Positions 35,043 to 46,799 of a stretch of DNA of 64,000 nucleotides are shown piece by piece (position 1 is the first letter of the stretch; the number at the start of each line of letters is the position of its first letter). Under the pieces are notes generated by a model, which saw nothing but the letters and a program-made list of their open reading frames with translations, was not told the DNA's origin and did not search any database. The stretch is from NCBI GenBank assembly GCA_026826555.1, contig JAKSZT010037307.1, positions 1,379,879 to 1,443,878 of the forward strand. The letters run 5' to 3'. The DNA is from Tolypeutes matacus. Lineage: Eukaryota; Chordata; Mammalia; Cingulata; Chlamyphoridae. A program made the translations under genes and the position numbers.

Positions 35043-35073
35043 CCGGGGGTGGGGTGGGGTGGGGGCGGCGGGG
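35043..35073 (+). other. G-quadruplex-prone G run
   Basis: Successive runs of 3 to 5 G separated by single T or CGGC (GGGGGTGGGGTGGGGTGGGG and beyond) on the sense strand of intron 1. Confidence 0.6.
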
Positions 35074-35479
35074 AGGCGTTGTGCAGGTGACCCCGCAGAC
35101 TGCGGTGAGGTCCCCACGGGGATCTCTTGGGGCCTCCCTAAAGGAGTCAAAGGCCTGCCACTCGGATCCACGTTGTCTGAAGCTGGTCTTTTGTGGGCAG
35201 GATGTAGGGCGCAGGACTTAGTGGTTCGACGCCCTGGCCTCTGGCCTGCTCGTGGGCCACCCAGTCCACCTCCCACCTCACGTGGGGCTTTTGCTTCTGG
35301 GGCTGGTCTGGCCCCACTTGGGCCATGGCCTCTACTGGTGCCTGTGACAAAGGCTGGTGAGGGCAGGGCCTCACAGACTAGGAGACCGTCTAGCTGGGAG
35401 AACCCAAGGGTCCCCACCTTGGTGGGCCTGGTCCTGGGGGCGCCCTCTCTCAAGGGCAAGCCAAGCCCAATCCTCTCAG

Positions 35480-35590
35480 CTGGGCAGCTTCCTTAGTGAC
35501 CTTGAACGAGTCCCCTCCTCTCCCTGAGCCTCAGTGTCCTCTCTTCTAGGGCTCTTCCAACTCTGACCTTCCAGGGCCCCACTAAGAAAG
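35480..35590 (+). mobile_element. MIR-like fragment
   Basis: GTGACCTTGAACGAGTCCCC, GAGCCTCAGTGTCCTC and CTTCCAACTCTGACCTTCC. Confidence 0.65.
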
Positions 35591-36194
35591 GTCTGAGGCC
35601 TTCCCACTCCTCTCCCCTGTTCGCTCCAGCCGTAGGCGAGTTGACTCCCAGCCCGGCCCGGCCTCTTCCTTCAGTGAGGACGGACCTGGAGGACCCTGTA
35701 CTGGCCTGAGCCACACCTGGGGTGCCTCACAGCTGCTTCTCAGTCTGACCCACTTTGAGCCCTCATCAGCCTAGTTGTGTAGCAGGGAGGGAGGGGCACA
35801 GGAAGCCTTTCCTGGTCATCATTCACCATTTCCCCCCACCCCAGAAATGATTCTCGTTAAACAAAGGGGAGAGGAGGGGCTGTCCTCTGCCTGTCCCTTC
35901 CTGCCCCACTTCCTCGGCCTCTCTGGGTGTCGGGGCCTCATCTGTAAAACTTGCAGCACCTCAAGGGCTGAGATGTGAAAGGTCACGAGGAGCGGGCCTC
36001 GCCCCAGGGACAGCGTGGTTAGGGCGTGTGGGTCCTGCCTGGGTCTGCAAGGCTTCTCGGTCCAGCGTGGCCTGGGCGCCGAGTGCCAGGCTCCTGTCCC
36101 ACACCCCTGGCACCTGGCGTTCAGCCAGGCCCTCCAGGCACATGCACCCGGGTGTAGTTTCTGGGTCTTTCCTCCTGTGCTTGGCCCCCACCTC

Positions 36195-36465
36195 AGCCTG
36201 TGCTTGTGTGAGCTTGTGTGTGGATGTGGGTACATGTGTGCACTCGTGTGCGGGTGTCCTGTGTTCATGTGTGCACGCTTGCTTGCATGTACACATGTGT
36301 GCACGTGTGAAGATTTTTGTTCCTGTATGTGTTTGGGCTTATGTGTTGTGTGTGCAGGTACAGGTGTGTGTACGTGTGAGTACTCGTGTGTGTGCACAGG
36401 CGTGGGTGTACACATGTACATGCGTAAGTGTAAGTGTGTGTGAGAGTATATGTGTGCACACATGC
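36195..36465 (+). repeat. Imperfect TG-rich repeat block
   Basis: About 270 bp of alternating purine/pyrimidine words (GTGTGTGGATGTGGGTACAT, GTGTGCACGTGTG, TACACATGTACATGCG). Opposite-strand frames read as His/Thr-rich low complexity. May adopt Z-DNA. Confidence 0.85.
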
Positions 36466-37489
36466 ACAGTTTATCTCTCTGCACCCAGGATGTGCTCCTG
36501 GTGCCCGCCTCCCGCACCCGCCTTTGAAGTTTGTGCCAGGGCTTGGCTGGGCAAACGCTGGCAGTGGGAAATAAAGCGCCTGGTTATTTGGACCAGCGTT
36601 TTGCAAACTTTCATGTCAAGAACGGCTGAGCTGGAAAGTTGGATCACCTACCAACTGGCGCAATGACAGTCTGTGAAGGAAACACACAGAGACTGTGTTC
36701 CTGTGATTCAGATTTTCGCAGATTGAATGGTATTTTAGATTCACTGGAGGAGCTTGAGACTTAGAGGAGCTCGGGCGAATCCTTTGTGAAGTGAAGCATC
36801 TTTGCAAACAAGCCTTCCCATGTGGAGAATCCGGAGGGTGGGGTGTGGAGGTGGCGGCCCGGGCAAGGTGGGGAAACCTTGCTGTGTGACCGTGGGCTGG
36901 CGCCAACCGTCTCAGAGCAGCCCTTCTCATTTGCACACTGAAGGGGCTAGAGACTGGCCGCCCTTGGAGCATCTGCTGTAGGCTTGGGGTCCTCGCCCTT
37001 GGCAAGGCATCCATGCTGTCAGCTGCGGGCATGATGTGGGCTTGTAGAAGCTTTGGATTGGCTGATCCCTGCCTATTCCGCTATCTTAGGGCACTTCAGG
37101 AGAGCCTCTTCCTTTTGAAGATGAATCTTTGTCTACTGGATTTTCTCACATGAGGCTGCCTGGGTGCCCTGTGCTGGGTGCTGGTCCTCGGGGCTGTGTG
37201 GCACCTGATCTGCTGGGTTCTGGTGGCTGAGGGAACCGTGACGTCTGCTTTCCTGGCATTCTCAGGGCTTGTGTGTTGCCAGTGCTGGGATGGCTTGGGG
37301 CCCTTGGCATTTGGGGAGGGGGCTTCTGCAAAGGGCGGAGGTGGCTGTGAGGGGTTCAGGTGGCTGTGGGACCAGGCAAGATTCCTGCAGGGCAGGAAGC
37401 CTGAGTGGGGTCATCTCCTTAGACAGCATGGACCTTGCTTGTTTTCCTGATTCGAGAAGGACATATGACAACCACAGACGGCCCTGGGA

Positions 37490-37560
37490 GCTCCCATGCC
37501 CCGTTGTGCAGACAGGGAAACTGAGGCCTGAGGTGGAGGAAGGGAGCCTTCTGCTGACTG
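37490..37560 (-). mobile_element. MIR fragment
   Basis: GTGCAGACAGGGAAACTGAGG is the antisense MIR core; short. Confidence 0.55.
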
Positions 37561-38589
37561 CATGCCCTCTGCGGGCAGGGTCCAGGCCCCAGTGCCAGGG
37601 CTCCTTACGTGCTGCATGAAGGGTGACTCTCCATTTGGCCTCCTCGCACTGTGACATGTTTCTCTTACATAAAAGCACCCCTGGCATGGGCTGGGAGAGC
37701 AGTCTGAGGCCTCCTCTGGTGGCCCCTGCTGAGCGAGGTTCCTGTGGTGAGAGGTCCCAGCCCCTGGTGTTTCTCCCGGCAGACCTCAAAGGACCCCTGT
37801 GCTATTTAGGAGTCACCTCCAGGTCCTCTCGGGAAGGCCAGCTTTGTCACCAGCTGCGGTGGGCTCAGATGGGTCCGCGTGCTCCTGCGATGTCTAGGAG
37901 CCCCTGCCGTGCCGCTGAGTTTCCAGTCTGACGTGGCATTTTAGTTTTGATAACTTCCCTCGGCAGCCCGTGTTCTCCTCCCGCTGGCGCCGCCGTAGCG
38001 CTGCGCGTGAAGCCTTAAAGGTCAGGCCTGGTGCTGCCATCAGCTCCAACAAACAAACAACAAAACAGCCCAGCCCAGCCCTGCCCCCGACTTCATTATG
38101 AGAGAAGGAGCAAGCTGGTGCCAAGGGCTCTCGCGGATGGACGTTTCTCCTCCCTCCCTATGAGCTGGGCATGCTGGGGTTCTAGGAGTCGTCCCTTCCC
38201 ACCCTAGACCTCCCAAGTATGCCACCCAGCCCCCCATCGAGGGTTAGCGCTGGTCCTGCCCCGTGGAAGCCTGCCGCGACTAGAGTCCCACTTCTCAGCT
38301 GGTACTCGAGGCCCTGCCTGGGTTGGCTCCAGCCTCTGGCCACCAGCCCTGGGAATATCCGGGCTCCGGCCTGGCCGAGCCACTTGCAGATCTCAGTGGG
38401 AGCCCTGACCTCCCCTCCTCTTGATCTTTGCTCGCTGAGTCTCTCTACCAGACTGGCCTGCTTAGCTTGTGTGGTGGGGCAAGGAGCCCCCGACCGGATG
38501 CCCTTGCCTGGCTTCCTACCCCTTTGGGGCCTCTCCTGCAGCCCTGTGCCCCCTTCCCAGCTCTCTGCCCAGTTCAGAGGGGCCCTTGA

Positions 38590-39115
38590 GGAATAAGCAT
38601 TGAGCTGACTGACACCCTCTCAAAAGCTGAGTCCAAGGAGTGTATTTGGCTGCAAGGAAAAGGGATTGTTTCTGTGCATACCTCAGCAACCCCAGCTCGA
38701 TGATTTTTTTCCTCATGGTTAGGCCCATTAACCCTTGACAAGGATCCCAGAGATGGGTGAGTGTGGGCTGCCAGGGAGGACTGAGTCCTCACCTACACTA
38801 TGCCTGGCTGACCTTGCTTTCAGTGAGGCAATGTGTCCTTGGCTGACTCCCCTCATGGCAACGAGATGACTGCCATAGCTCCAGGCATCACATACAGACC
38901 CAGCCATGAGATGCAGAAAGGGAGACATTTCCTCTAGGTCCTTCCTGAGAGGCAAGGAATTCTCACCAAAAAGCCCCCATCCAACTTCCCCTCACACCTC
39001 GTTGGCCAGCACTGGGTCACATGTCCATCTCTAAACCAATTACCAGCAGTTGAGCATTGTGATTGGCTTAAGCTAATCAGGATTTACCCTTGAGTCAAGG
39101 ATGGATGGGGTCACC
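38590..39115 (+). mobile_element. Ancient interspersed repeat, family not assigned
   Basis: Phrases such as CACCTCGTTGGCCAGCACTG, GGGTCACATGTCCATC, CTAAACCAATTACC and GATTGGCTTAAGCTAATCAGG are typical of a common old mammalian repeat. I cannot name the family with confidence. Confidence 0.5.
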
Positions 39116-39339
39116 TTGGGGTTGGGGGTGGGAGAGATTCTTTCAGACTTGGGTTTTGATAGCAAGAAGGTAGGGAGAGTGATGGGAGACTGGAGGGTTG
39201 TGTTTCCTGGAGGCTCAGAGGAGAGGCCTGAACCTGGGGGTAGGGGGTGAAGAGGAAGAGTTAGGTGTGGGCAGGGGGCGTGTGTGGAGGGGGAGCCGTG
39301 CTCAGGGAAATGTCTGTAAAGGAAGCAGTTATTTAACCA

Positions 39340-39550
39340 CATCGTCACCACGAGCTGGGCCCCGGGTGATGTATTTCATAGGTCTTATCCCGTGAGGTCA
39401 GTCCATTTTTATCCCCATTTCATGGACAAGAAAATTGAGGCTTAGAAAGGTTAAAATGACATGGAAGTCACCCAGCTGGTGAGCAGTAGTGGCAGGATTC
39501 ACACCTGGAGCTGGGGTCTGAGTGCTGGGGCAGAGCCATTGCCCCACACA
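39340..39550 (-). mobile_element. MIR fragment
   Basis: TTATCCCCATTTCATGGAC, AAGAAAATTGAGGCTTAGAA, GTCACCCAGCTGGTGAGCAG and GGCAGGATTCACACCTGG: nearly the full antisense MIR. Confidence 0.8.
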
Positions 39551-39824
39551 GCCAGCCCTTCCTCTGCAGTCTGCCTCCTCCAGGCAGCCCCCCGACCACC
39601 GGCCACTTGGGGTGCCCCCACACTCCTACACTGTTCCGTCACACATGTCCATCTGCAAGAGCTGCCTCTCCCATCAGATGAGGCCCTCAGAGGGTGGGTC
39701 ATGGGGGCCGCTGGCTTTCTCATTGGGCCTAGGCAACTGGGTCCCTTAGAGGCACCTCAGGAACCAGAAGTGGGAGGTTCTTGGCCCCAAACTCCCTCCC
39801 AGTAGAGCAGCCCTACCCTCACCT

Positions 39825-39945
39825 GTGGGATTATGTTGGTCCAGTTTAACTCCTGTGTGGTACAGGTGGGGAAACTGAGGCCCACAGTGAGCAGAGGAGC
39901 TGTCTTGGGCCTTGGGCCACCTAGTAGTTGAAGTGTAGCGTGGAC
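39825..39945 (-). mobile_element. MIR fragment
   Basis: GTACAGGTGGGGAAACTGAGG and GGGCCACCTAGTAGTTGAAG. Confidence 0.65.
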
Positions 39946-40909
39946 CAGAGCCCAGGGGAGGGGGCACTGGCCTTTGAGTCGCCCCTGTTGTGCCAACTGA
40001 AGAGGCTGCTGAGGTCCTGCAGGCCACCCCGTCTCAGGGAGGGCGAGGACAGACCATGCTGGGCCTTCGGGAGCCTGGGTGGGCGTGGTGGGCTGAGAGG
40101 GCCCTGTCCTCCTGCTGCCAGGGCAGAGCGGGTGACCTGGCCTTAATGGAGGCGACCACAGACGTGACTAAGGAGAGCCCAGGAGAGATCACCCTGCTCT
40201 TATGGGGGGGGGCTCTGCTGGGCGGCAGGTGTACTTGTGTCCTCAGTATAGAGAGGACCGGGGTGCTGGTCATGGCTCCCCTGAAGGATAAGGCAGGACG
40301 CGTTCCGATGCGGCCACAGCCCCGTGGCCTGGCCCCCGTGGGCACCATTCCCTGCAGCAGTCCTGGGTCTGGGCTGGGCACAGTCTCGGGGGCCAGGCAG
40401 CCACAGACACAGGTCTCGGGAGAAGCCCTGGGCTCTAGCCTGCTCCTGGGTGGCTGTGTCCCCTTTGGCCTCTGTTCCCCACTTGTCATATGGGGGCCTC
40501 GCTGAGGCCACCTGAGCGCTGGGGAAGGAGGTGGCCTTTTCTGGGCACAGCCTTAAGTCTTCCGGACCAGGACAGGCCTCCTCTGACCTGGGCCTCCTTC
40601 CAAGGCCTTCGTTCCATGGGGGCTGGTGGCCGAGTCCCCTGTGCTCCCCATCCCCCTGCTCGCCAGCCCCCACCTGCCCATTCCTCTGTCCTCCCACGTT
40701 CCCTCCCCCAAGCCCCTGCCCGTGCCTTCTGTAGCTGATGATGAGCCCCCCGCCACGTGACCGCCACCTGCCCTGTCCTGTGAGCTGGCGCTTACACAGA
40801 CCGCAGCGCAGGGCGCAGCGTGAAGTCTCTGTCCCTTGAAGCCTCCTCTGAGCTGTGTAGGCTGCCCAAAGCCCCCATTCTTTTGTTTGTTTGCTTGGTT
40901 TTGGTTATC

Positions 40910-41290
40910 ATTGTATTACTTTATTGTTCTTTTTTATTTTTTTAAATAAAATTTTATTGAAGTATGTCATTCATATGTGAACCCACATAAAACAATAAAT
41001 GTATAGTAAAATTTGTGAACTTACGAAACAAACATGCAAATCATGCAAGTCTCCCATACCTCTCCCCACCCCCAACACCTTGCATTTTTGTGAAACATGC
41101 ATTACAAACTATGAAAGAGCATCGTCAAAATATTTATTCTTAAGGTAATATTTAGCCATCTCCCATTTGGTGTATTTTTCCCCCAACCCACCCAATTATT
41201 AGCACCGTTTATCAGTATTATGCATTTGTTATTGTTAGTATTATGCAATACTAACAATAACAAATTTGTTATTGTTCATATTTGTCCTTC
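40910..41290 (-). mobile_element. AT-rich interspersed repeat, probably L1-type 3' region
   Basis: A sharply AT-rich island in GC-rich intron DNA, beginning with T- and A-rich runs (TTTTTTAAATAAAATTTTAT). It contains phrases such as CACCCCCAACACCTTGCAT and GGTGTATTTTTCCCCCAACC that I associate with an abundant xenarthran L1-linked repeat. The A-rich tail would be on the minus strand. Family assignment is from memory. A long palindrome lies inside it. Confidence 0.55.
41224..41265. repeat. Perfect inverted repeat (19-bp arms, 4-nt centre)
   Basis: Arms 41224-41242 and 41247-41265 are exact complements around ATGC. The arm word TTTGTTATTGTT occurs again directly at 41265-41276. This looks like a local template-switch event in the AT-rich repeat. 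Confidence 0.9.
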
Positions 41291-41999
41291 TTCCACCACT
41301 GGCTTCCCTGTGTTACACAGCCCCATGCTTTGCACAGTCCATTCAAAGTGTACGTCTGTGGCCACAGCCCCCATTCTTGCCTGGTGATAGACCTCACTGC
41401 CCAAGCTGTTCTCAGGCCTCCCCTTCAAGGTGGTAAGCCTGGGAGGGGTGGGGGCAGTGGCCCCCCTGTCCTCGGCTGGAGCTCCACACCCGCACCTGCC
41501 AAGTGTTCAGTAAATGTTTGCTGAGCAGGGAGCATGTGGTCTTCACAGGTACCCAGCAGGCCAAGCTGGCCACATCTGCGGCAGCTGGAGCAGGCTCTCA
41601 CATTGTCTGGCAAAGGCCACCCCCTCCCCCCAGAACCATGGCCTCAGGGGCCGGGACAGTAAACACAAGACCCCTCCCCCTACTGCCCAGCTAGGGCCAC
41701 CAAGGCTCTGGAGCTGGAGTGGGGTGGGGAGCAGGGCTACTGGTTCTGAGGGGTCTCCCGACCACGGTATCTGTGGGGGTACCTGTGCATGTGGCCAGTG
41801 CCCAAGTTTGTGGCCCATCCCAGGGAGACCGCCGGGCCTCCCCGGCCAGCTACCCACTCTTCCTGATCGCCTCTCCGCGTGGATGCTTGCCCACACCCCC
41901 CATTCTGCCCTCCCGGCCACTCCATGGCCTGCCCATCAATCAGAACCTGCCTCCTGACTGCCCCCTCCCTGCCCCGGTCCATGCCACAGTTTGGCTTCT

Positions 42000-42140
42000 G
42001 GAACATTCCCCATATCTTAACTGTATGCTAGGCCCTGAGTAGGCCCTGGGGTCTCAGTGGGCAGACAGGATCCCTGCTCTCAGGGAGCTCACAGTCCATG
42101 GGGAGACAGAGGAAAAATGGAAGGGACCCCGACCATCTAT
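42000..42140 (-). mobile_element. LINE L2 3'-end fragment
   Basis: GTATGCTAGGCCCTGAGTAGG, CAGACAGGATCCCTGCTCTC and GGGAGCTCACAGTCCATGG match the antisense L2 3' end. Confidence 0.75.
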
Positions 42141-42330
42141 CAATGCAGGGCTGGTGCTCCAAGGGGCATTCAAGGGGTGATGAGATGTGGCCCCTGGGGG
42201 AGCAGGGAGACTTATGCTCCTGGCCAGGTTCTGACTGGCCCTCTGAGGGCCCCCAGCCATTCCTAGGGCTTTGCCTGCACCCCCCTCCCCCAGCCAGGAC
42301 TCTGGGGGATCTGGCTTCCGAGGATAAGCC

Positions 42331-42362
42331 ATGGGGTGGGGGGTGGGGGGGTGAGGCGCGGG
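42331..42362 (+). other. G-quadruplex-prone G run
   Basis: GGGGTGGGGGGTGGGGGGG then GTGAGGCGCGGGG on the sense strand of intron 1. Confidence 0.5.
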
Positions 42363-42634
42363 GATGGGAATCAAGGCCAAAGGGCAGGGGTGGGGTGGAG
42401 AGAGGTTTGCCTTATTTATTGATCCAGCTCAGTTCCTGAAGCTTCTGGAAGGCCCCATCTCTCTCCTGCTCCCTGAGGCTGCTGCACCCCCGAGCAGTTC
42501 CTCCTTGTACCTGGATGCCCTGGACTTTCCAGAGCTTGTGACTGGGGCGCTGCCTCCCTGGCACCCCACAGCCCTGTGCTCCCTGGCACAGAGCAGCTGG
42601 GGTGGGGGAGGCGGGGGACAATCCCAGAGGCTAT

Positions 42635-42735
42635 TAAGCCTGGTGATTTACATGGTTCCCGAGCCAGCGCCGGGGGAAATATATTTCACAGGTGATTTCC
42701 AGACTGGTGGCGTATGGAGGAGGCCATTACTCTAA
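42635..42735. promoter_or_regulatory. Small candidate element in intron 1
   Basis: GGTGATTTACATGG, GGGGAAATATATTTCACAGG (imperfect palindrome around ATATAT) and a second GGTGATTT. Weak. Confidence 0.25.
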
Positions 42736-42869
42736 AATGGAGACGGGTGGGGACTTCCCAGAGCCATCTAGAGGGACCTGGGCCTGCTGCCAGCTAGAAA
42801 GCCTGGTCCAGAGGTGGGGGTTAGAGAGGGGTTACAGAGAGGAGCTGGAGGTCATAAAGAGAACCCCAG

Positions 42870-43010
42870 GTGTGACCCTCTTCGAGTCGGTTTGTGCCTC
42901 AGTTTCCTCGTCTGTAAAATGGGATCCTATTTTTCACGTTTTGTAGTCAAGATGATGAAGCACGTTGTTTTGAGCACATGCTGTGTGCCAGGCCCTGTTC
43001 TCAGGAGGCG
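42870..43010 (+). mobile_element. MIR fragment
   Basis: TGTGCCTCAGTTTCCTCGTC, TGTAAAATGGGATCC and GCTGTGTGCCAGGCCC (the last may belong to an adjoining element). Confidence 0.7.
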
Positions 43011-43449
43011 TCCTAGTGGCAGCATCTGTGTCCGAAAATACCAGGAAAACAGAGAGCACGTTGCACTGGTAGGCACCTGTGGCAGGGGCAGCGGCAGGAG
43101 GGTCTTATCCCCCATCTGGCTGGCAAAGAGGTGGTGGAGGAAAAATAATAATATCCCCAACTCTGCAGTTTATCCTGAGTCTCAGTTCTCTCTGCTGAGA
43201 TCAAGATCACAAGTTACAAAGTACCAGGCAGTGTGCTGGGCTGCCCCAGCGCCTTTCTCCCAGACTGGTTTCAGGGGTCTGTGAGCTGGGTGGTAAAGGA
43301 GTGGCCTGTAGGTCAGGCTGTCCTTGGGCACCAAGCAGGCTATGGGGCAGCCCATGAGTACAGCCCGAGGCACTCGCCCAGCTCATCCTCTTCCAAGCAG
43401 TACCTCCCCCCATTGTGGGTACAGTTATTTCTTCCACAGACACTTGCCA

Positions 43450-43900
43450 CGACCTGCTGTTCATTCATTCATTCAACACTCGTGAGCATTGCCGTGTAGC
43501 AGGCGTTGTCAGGGAGAGGACACAGACAGAGGGCATGCTGTGTTGGAAGGTGATAAGTACATGGAGAAGGGACAGGATGAAAGGATGGGAGGTTGCAGTT
43601 TTAACTGTGGGAGACAGGTTCGAGTGGGCCTCACTAAGAAAGAGACATTTGGATCAGGTGGTGTCGTGGAGTGGTAAGCTATGCTACTGGTATGGTATGA
43701 GAAAAAGAAAGGAGGTTCCAGGCGACTCCTGGGTGTTTGGCCTGAGTAGCTGAAAGGATGGAGCTGTTGCCAGCTGAGCCAGGAGAGGGTGGGGCAGAGC
43801 GGGTCCCAGGGGACAATCAGGTTTGGGACACGTTGAGCTAAAGATGCCAACTGGACGTCCAGGTGGAAACATGTCAGAGCTGGATGTGTGCCCCTGGAGA
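43450..43900 (-). mobile_element. LINE L2 fragment
   Basis: Begins ATTCATTCATTCAACA and runs through TGGGCCTCACTAAGAAAG, TTTGGCCTGAGTAGCTGAAAG and GGGACACGTTGAGC to AACTGGACGTCCAGGTGG, all antisense L2 landmarks in order, with an internal jump. Confidence 0.75.
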
Positions 43901-44139
43901 GGCCCTGGCTGATCTGCACCTGCCCCAGTGGGGCACCAAGGGCTGAGCCTGTGGTTCTACCACCTGCCTGCACCCACTCCTCATCTCCTCACCGTCAGGG
44001 GCTCACCACCATGCGCCACCCAGCCCGCAGAGGTGCTCGCTGCAGTTCTGCAGGCCTCTGCGTGGGAGCAGGCTGCTTGGGTGCCCTTGGTCGATATGGC
44101 CGGTGTGTCGTTGCTCAGGAGACGTGGCTGCGAGCAGAG

Positions 44140-44400
44140 CTTGCTGCTCTGCCTTGCACATGCTGTGCCCTTTTCCTGGACTCTCCTCCAGCTCCACGGT
44201 GCTGCCTTCCCCTGCTGGACCCCCAGGCTGGGCCAGCCCCCTTGCCAGGCACTCCCCTCACTCACAGGCTCGTGGGACTGCTCTTCCCTGACGCCCAGCA
44301 GGTCCCGCTCTGCTTGCCTTCCATGCTCCCGAGGGCAGCCCTGGAGCCTGGCACACAGTAGGTGCTCATAACCCTTTGAGTGGTTGGATGGATGAATGAG
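44140..44400 (+). mobile_element. LINE L2 3'-end fragment
   Basis: CTGTGCCCTTTTCCTGGAC through CCTGGCACACAGTAGGTGCT and GGATGGATGAATGAG, the sense L2 3' end. Confidence 0.75.
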
Positions 44401-45049
44401 GGGTGAGGGGCTGGTTGGGAGTGTGAAGAAGGTTGGGAACACCTGTGGAATGTTCCTGCAGAGAGGAGCCCTGCTAGGTTCAGTCAACCTGCCTCTCCCC
44501 GAGCCAGCCCCGAGGACAGCAACATGGGCTCGCCAGGCAGGGTGGCCCCTCTCGGCGTGGCTGCCACCCTGGGGATCCTCAGGAGGGGGTGGGGCCGCCG
44601 TGGCGGCTCCTGAAGCCTCCTCCTCCCCGCAGCTGTGTGTCCTGCATGCCACAGAGGGATTTGCATTGCGAAAGGATTCACCACGGAGCACCACAGTGCC
44701 AAGGCGGGTGGAGCCTCTCGCATTCGGTCTACACGCAGCTTGGCTTGCTCTGAGGAGCCGGGCACGGGCGAGAAGCAAACCGCAGGGCGAGTGGGCAGTC
44801 TCCCAGTGCCCGGTCCAGGCTCCCTGGTAGGGGGAGATTTGAGGGTTGGGGTTCAGCTGAGATAACGCCGCTGCGCTAGGATCGTTCTGGTGGGCGATAA
44901 GCATCCGGCCTTAGCTTGCTCGGGGAGGTGGTGGGGGTCCTCCTGTAGGGGTGGGCCGGCCCCTACCCAAAGGCAGGGAAGGCCACAAACACAGAGTGAC
45001 CCGTACCTGTACCCTATTTCTAAACCTTGCCTATTGGGTCCACCTTGGG

Positions 45050-45252
45050 ATTAGGGAGGCCTAGTGGTCTAGGGGGAGACAAGGCTAGGCTCCAGAGCCA
45101 CATTGTGCTAGGTTCAAATCCCGGCTCAGCAAAGACTGGCTGCTCCACCACCCCAGGCCTCAGGGTTCTCGTCTGCACCTGGCTAAGGGTGCCATGTAAC
45201 TTCCATGGGCCTCGTACACAAAGCACCCGGCACTCAGTAGGTGCTTTGTATT
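45050..45252 (+). mobile_element. MIR SINE, near full length
   Basis: GGCCTAGTGGTCTAGG head, GGTTCAAATCCCGGCTC B box, a MIR core and CCGGCACTCAGTAGGTGCTTTG end. The most complete MIR in the window; tRNA-like head still recognisable. Confidence 0.85.
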
Positions 45253-45509
45253 GGTGAGTTTTTTCCTTGGTGCTCTGCCGCCTGCTAAAGTTGGAGTCGG
45301 AGCCCCTTTCCCATCCCTGCCTTCCAGCCTTTCCTGTTACAGAGGGAGGCGCTCAGGACAGGAACCTTCTGGGGAGAGGGGATGTCAGGGCAAATCTACC
45401 CCCAAGTGCTTCCAGAAGAGTCTTCTTTGCCAGGCTCCAAGCTAAGCTCTGCGGGGGAGGGGTGGGGGGGCTGGTGATGGGACCAGGCTACAACCCCAAG
45501 CTAAGGTGA

Positions 45510-45640
45510 GGCTTGGTAAAGTGGGGTAAGGACTGTGAGTTTAAGAGGAGGATGGGGGAAAATCCAGGAAGGCTTCCTGATAGAGGTGACCTGGCCAAGT
45601 TGAGGAGGGCCAAGACCAGAGAACAAAGCTGGCCCTGATG
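45510..45640 (-). mobile_element. LINE L2-like fragment
   Basis: CAGGAAGGCTTCCTGATAG and AGGTGACCTGGCCAAGTTG resemble antisense L2. Confidence 0.5.
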
Positions 45641-46134
45641 GGATGAGTTCTGAAGTCTCGGCTCTGCCTTTCCTCTGTGCCTGGGTTTCCTCAGGGGCCT
45701 GCCAGCTTCCACAGGGGCCTCTGCCCTGCAGAAGAACATGTCCTCTGTCTTCTTCAAGGCAGGCAGCCACACTGAGAATGCATACAGAGGACAGCTATTT
45801 GTGGCTCAGCGAGGATTTGATTTGTGCTGGGGGTGGGGAGGATGTGCGGGAGGGGAAATGGGGATGTGTGAATCACTGAATCTGGCCAGAGTGGTTTGTG
45901 ACACACGCTCAGGCCTGCCCCGTCACCTCTGGTCAGGCTTTGACTGTTGGTGTGGGGCAGGAACCAGGTGACTGGAGCTCCTGGGTTCTTCCTTGACTCA
46001 CCAAGTGACCTCTACAGGTGCCTCAACACTACTGTGCTCCCTCCAAGAGCAGGCTTGAGCTGTGGCTTCCCCATCATAGCATCTGGCAGGGGCCGGGCAC
46101 AAAGGGCCTCTCTTGAACCTTTTTCGAATGGGTC

Positions 46135-46554
46135 TGTGGTGGTTTGGCACTATGAACCCCAGAAAAACATGTTCTTGGACTTGGTCCATTCCTGTGGCTG
46201 TGAACGCTTGTAAATAGGACTTTTGATGAGGTGATTTCAGGAGGGTCATAATCCTATTACTGAAAGCCTTATAGAGAAGGTCACAGAGGGAGCAGCCAGA
46301 AACTGGAAGTCATCGGGCCCCAGAAGAGAAGGGAGAGGCCAGGAGAGGCCACCATGTGCATTGCCATGTGACAGAGGAGCCAAGGACAAAGGATCACCGC
46401 AGCCAGCCCCAGAACGCAGTCTGCAGGAGGAAAGCATCTCCTCGATGACGCCTTGACTTGGACTTCTGGCCTCAGAACTGTGAGCCAATAAATCTCCATG
46501 GTTTAAGGCAACCCATTGCATGGTATTTGACTTAGTAACCAAGAAACTAAAACA
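46135..46554 (+). repeat. 5' LTR of the MaLR element
   Basis: 420 bp, TG...CA termini. It contains an intact AATAAA at 46487-46492 near its 3' end, within the typical MaLR motif AACTGTGAGCCAATAAAT. Relative to the 3' LTR it lacks about 15 bp after position 46240 and a further block near 46296. Confidence 0.88.
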
Positions 46555-46556
46555 GA

Positions 46557-46577
46557 TTTTGGTACCGGGAAAGTGGG
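46557..46577 (+). other. Primer-binding site of the MaLR element (tRNA-Leu type)
   Basis: TTTGGTACCGGGAAAGTGGG lies two bases after the LTR end. It resembles the complement of the tRNA-Leu 3' end (TGGTACCAGGAGTGGGG), with one substitution and a one-base insertion. Confidence 0.7.
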
Positions 46578-46799
46578 GTATTGCTATTGCAAATATGTAG
46601 AGATGTGGAAATAGTTTTAGAATTGGGTAATGGATAGAGGCTGGAAGGATTGTGAGGTCCTCGATAGAAAAATCCTAGATTGCTTTGAAGAGTAGAAATA
46701 TGGATGCCATAGGTACTTCCACTGAGGCCTTAGAAGGGAATGATGAATGTGTTATTGAAAATTGGAGGAAAGGTGATCCTTGTTTTAAAGTGGCAGAGA

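Noticed and set aside
36265..36606. His/Thr-rich antisense ORF
   Set aside because: Direct translation of a TG/CA repeat block.
45050..45130. tRNA gene or pseudogene
   Set aside because: The tRNA-like B box belongs to a near full-length MIR SINE.
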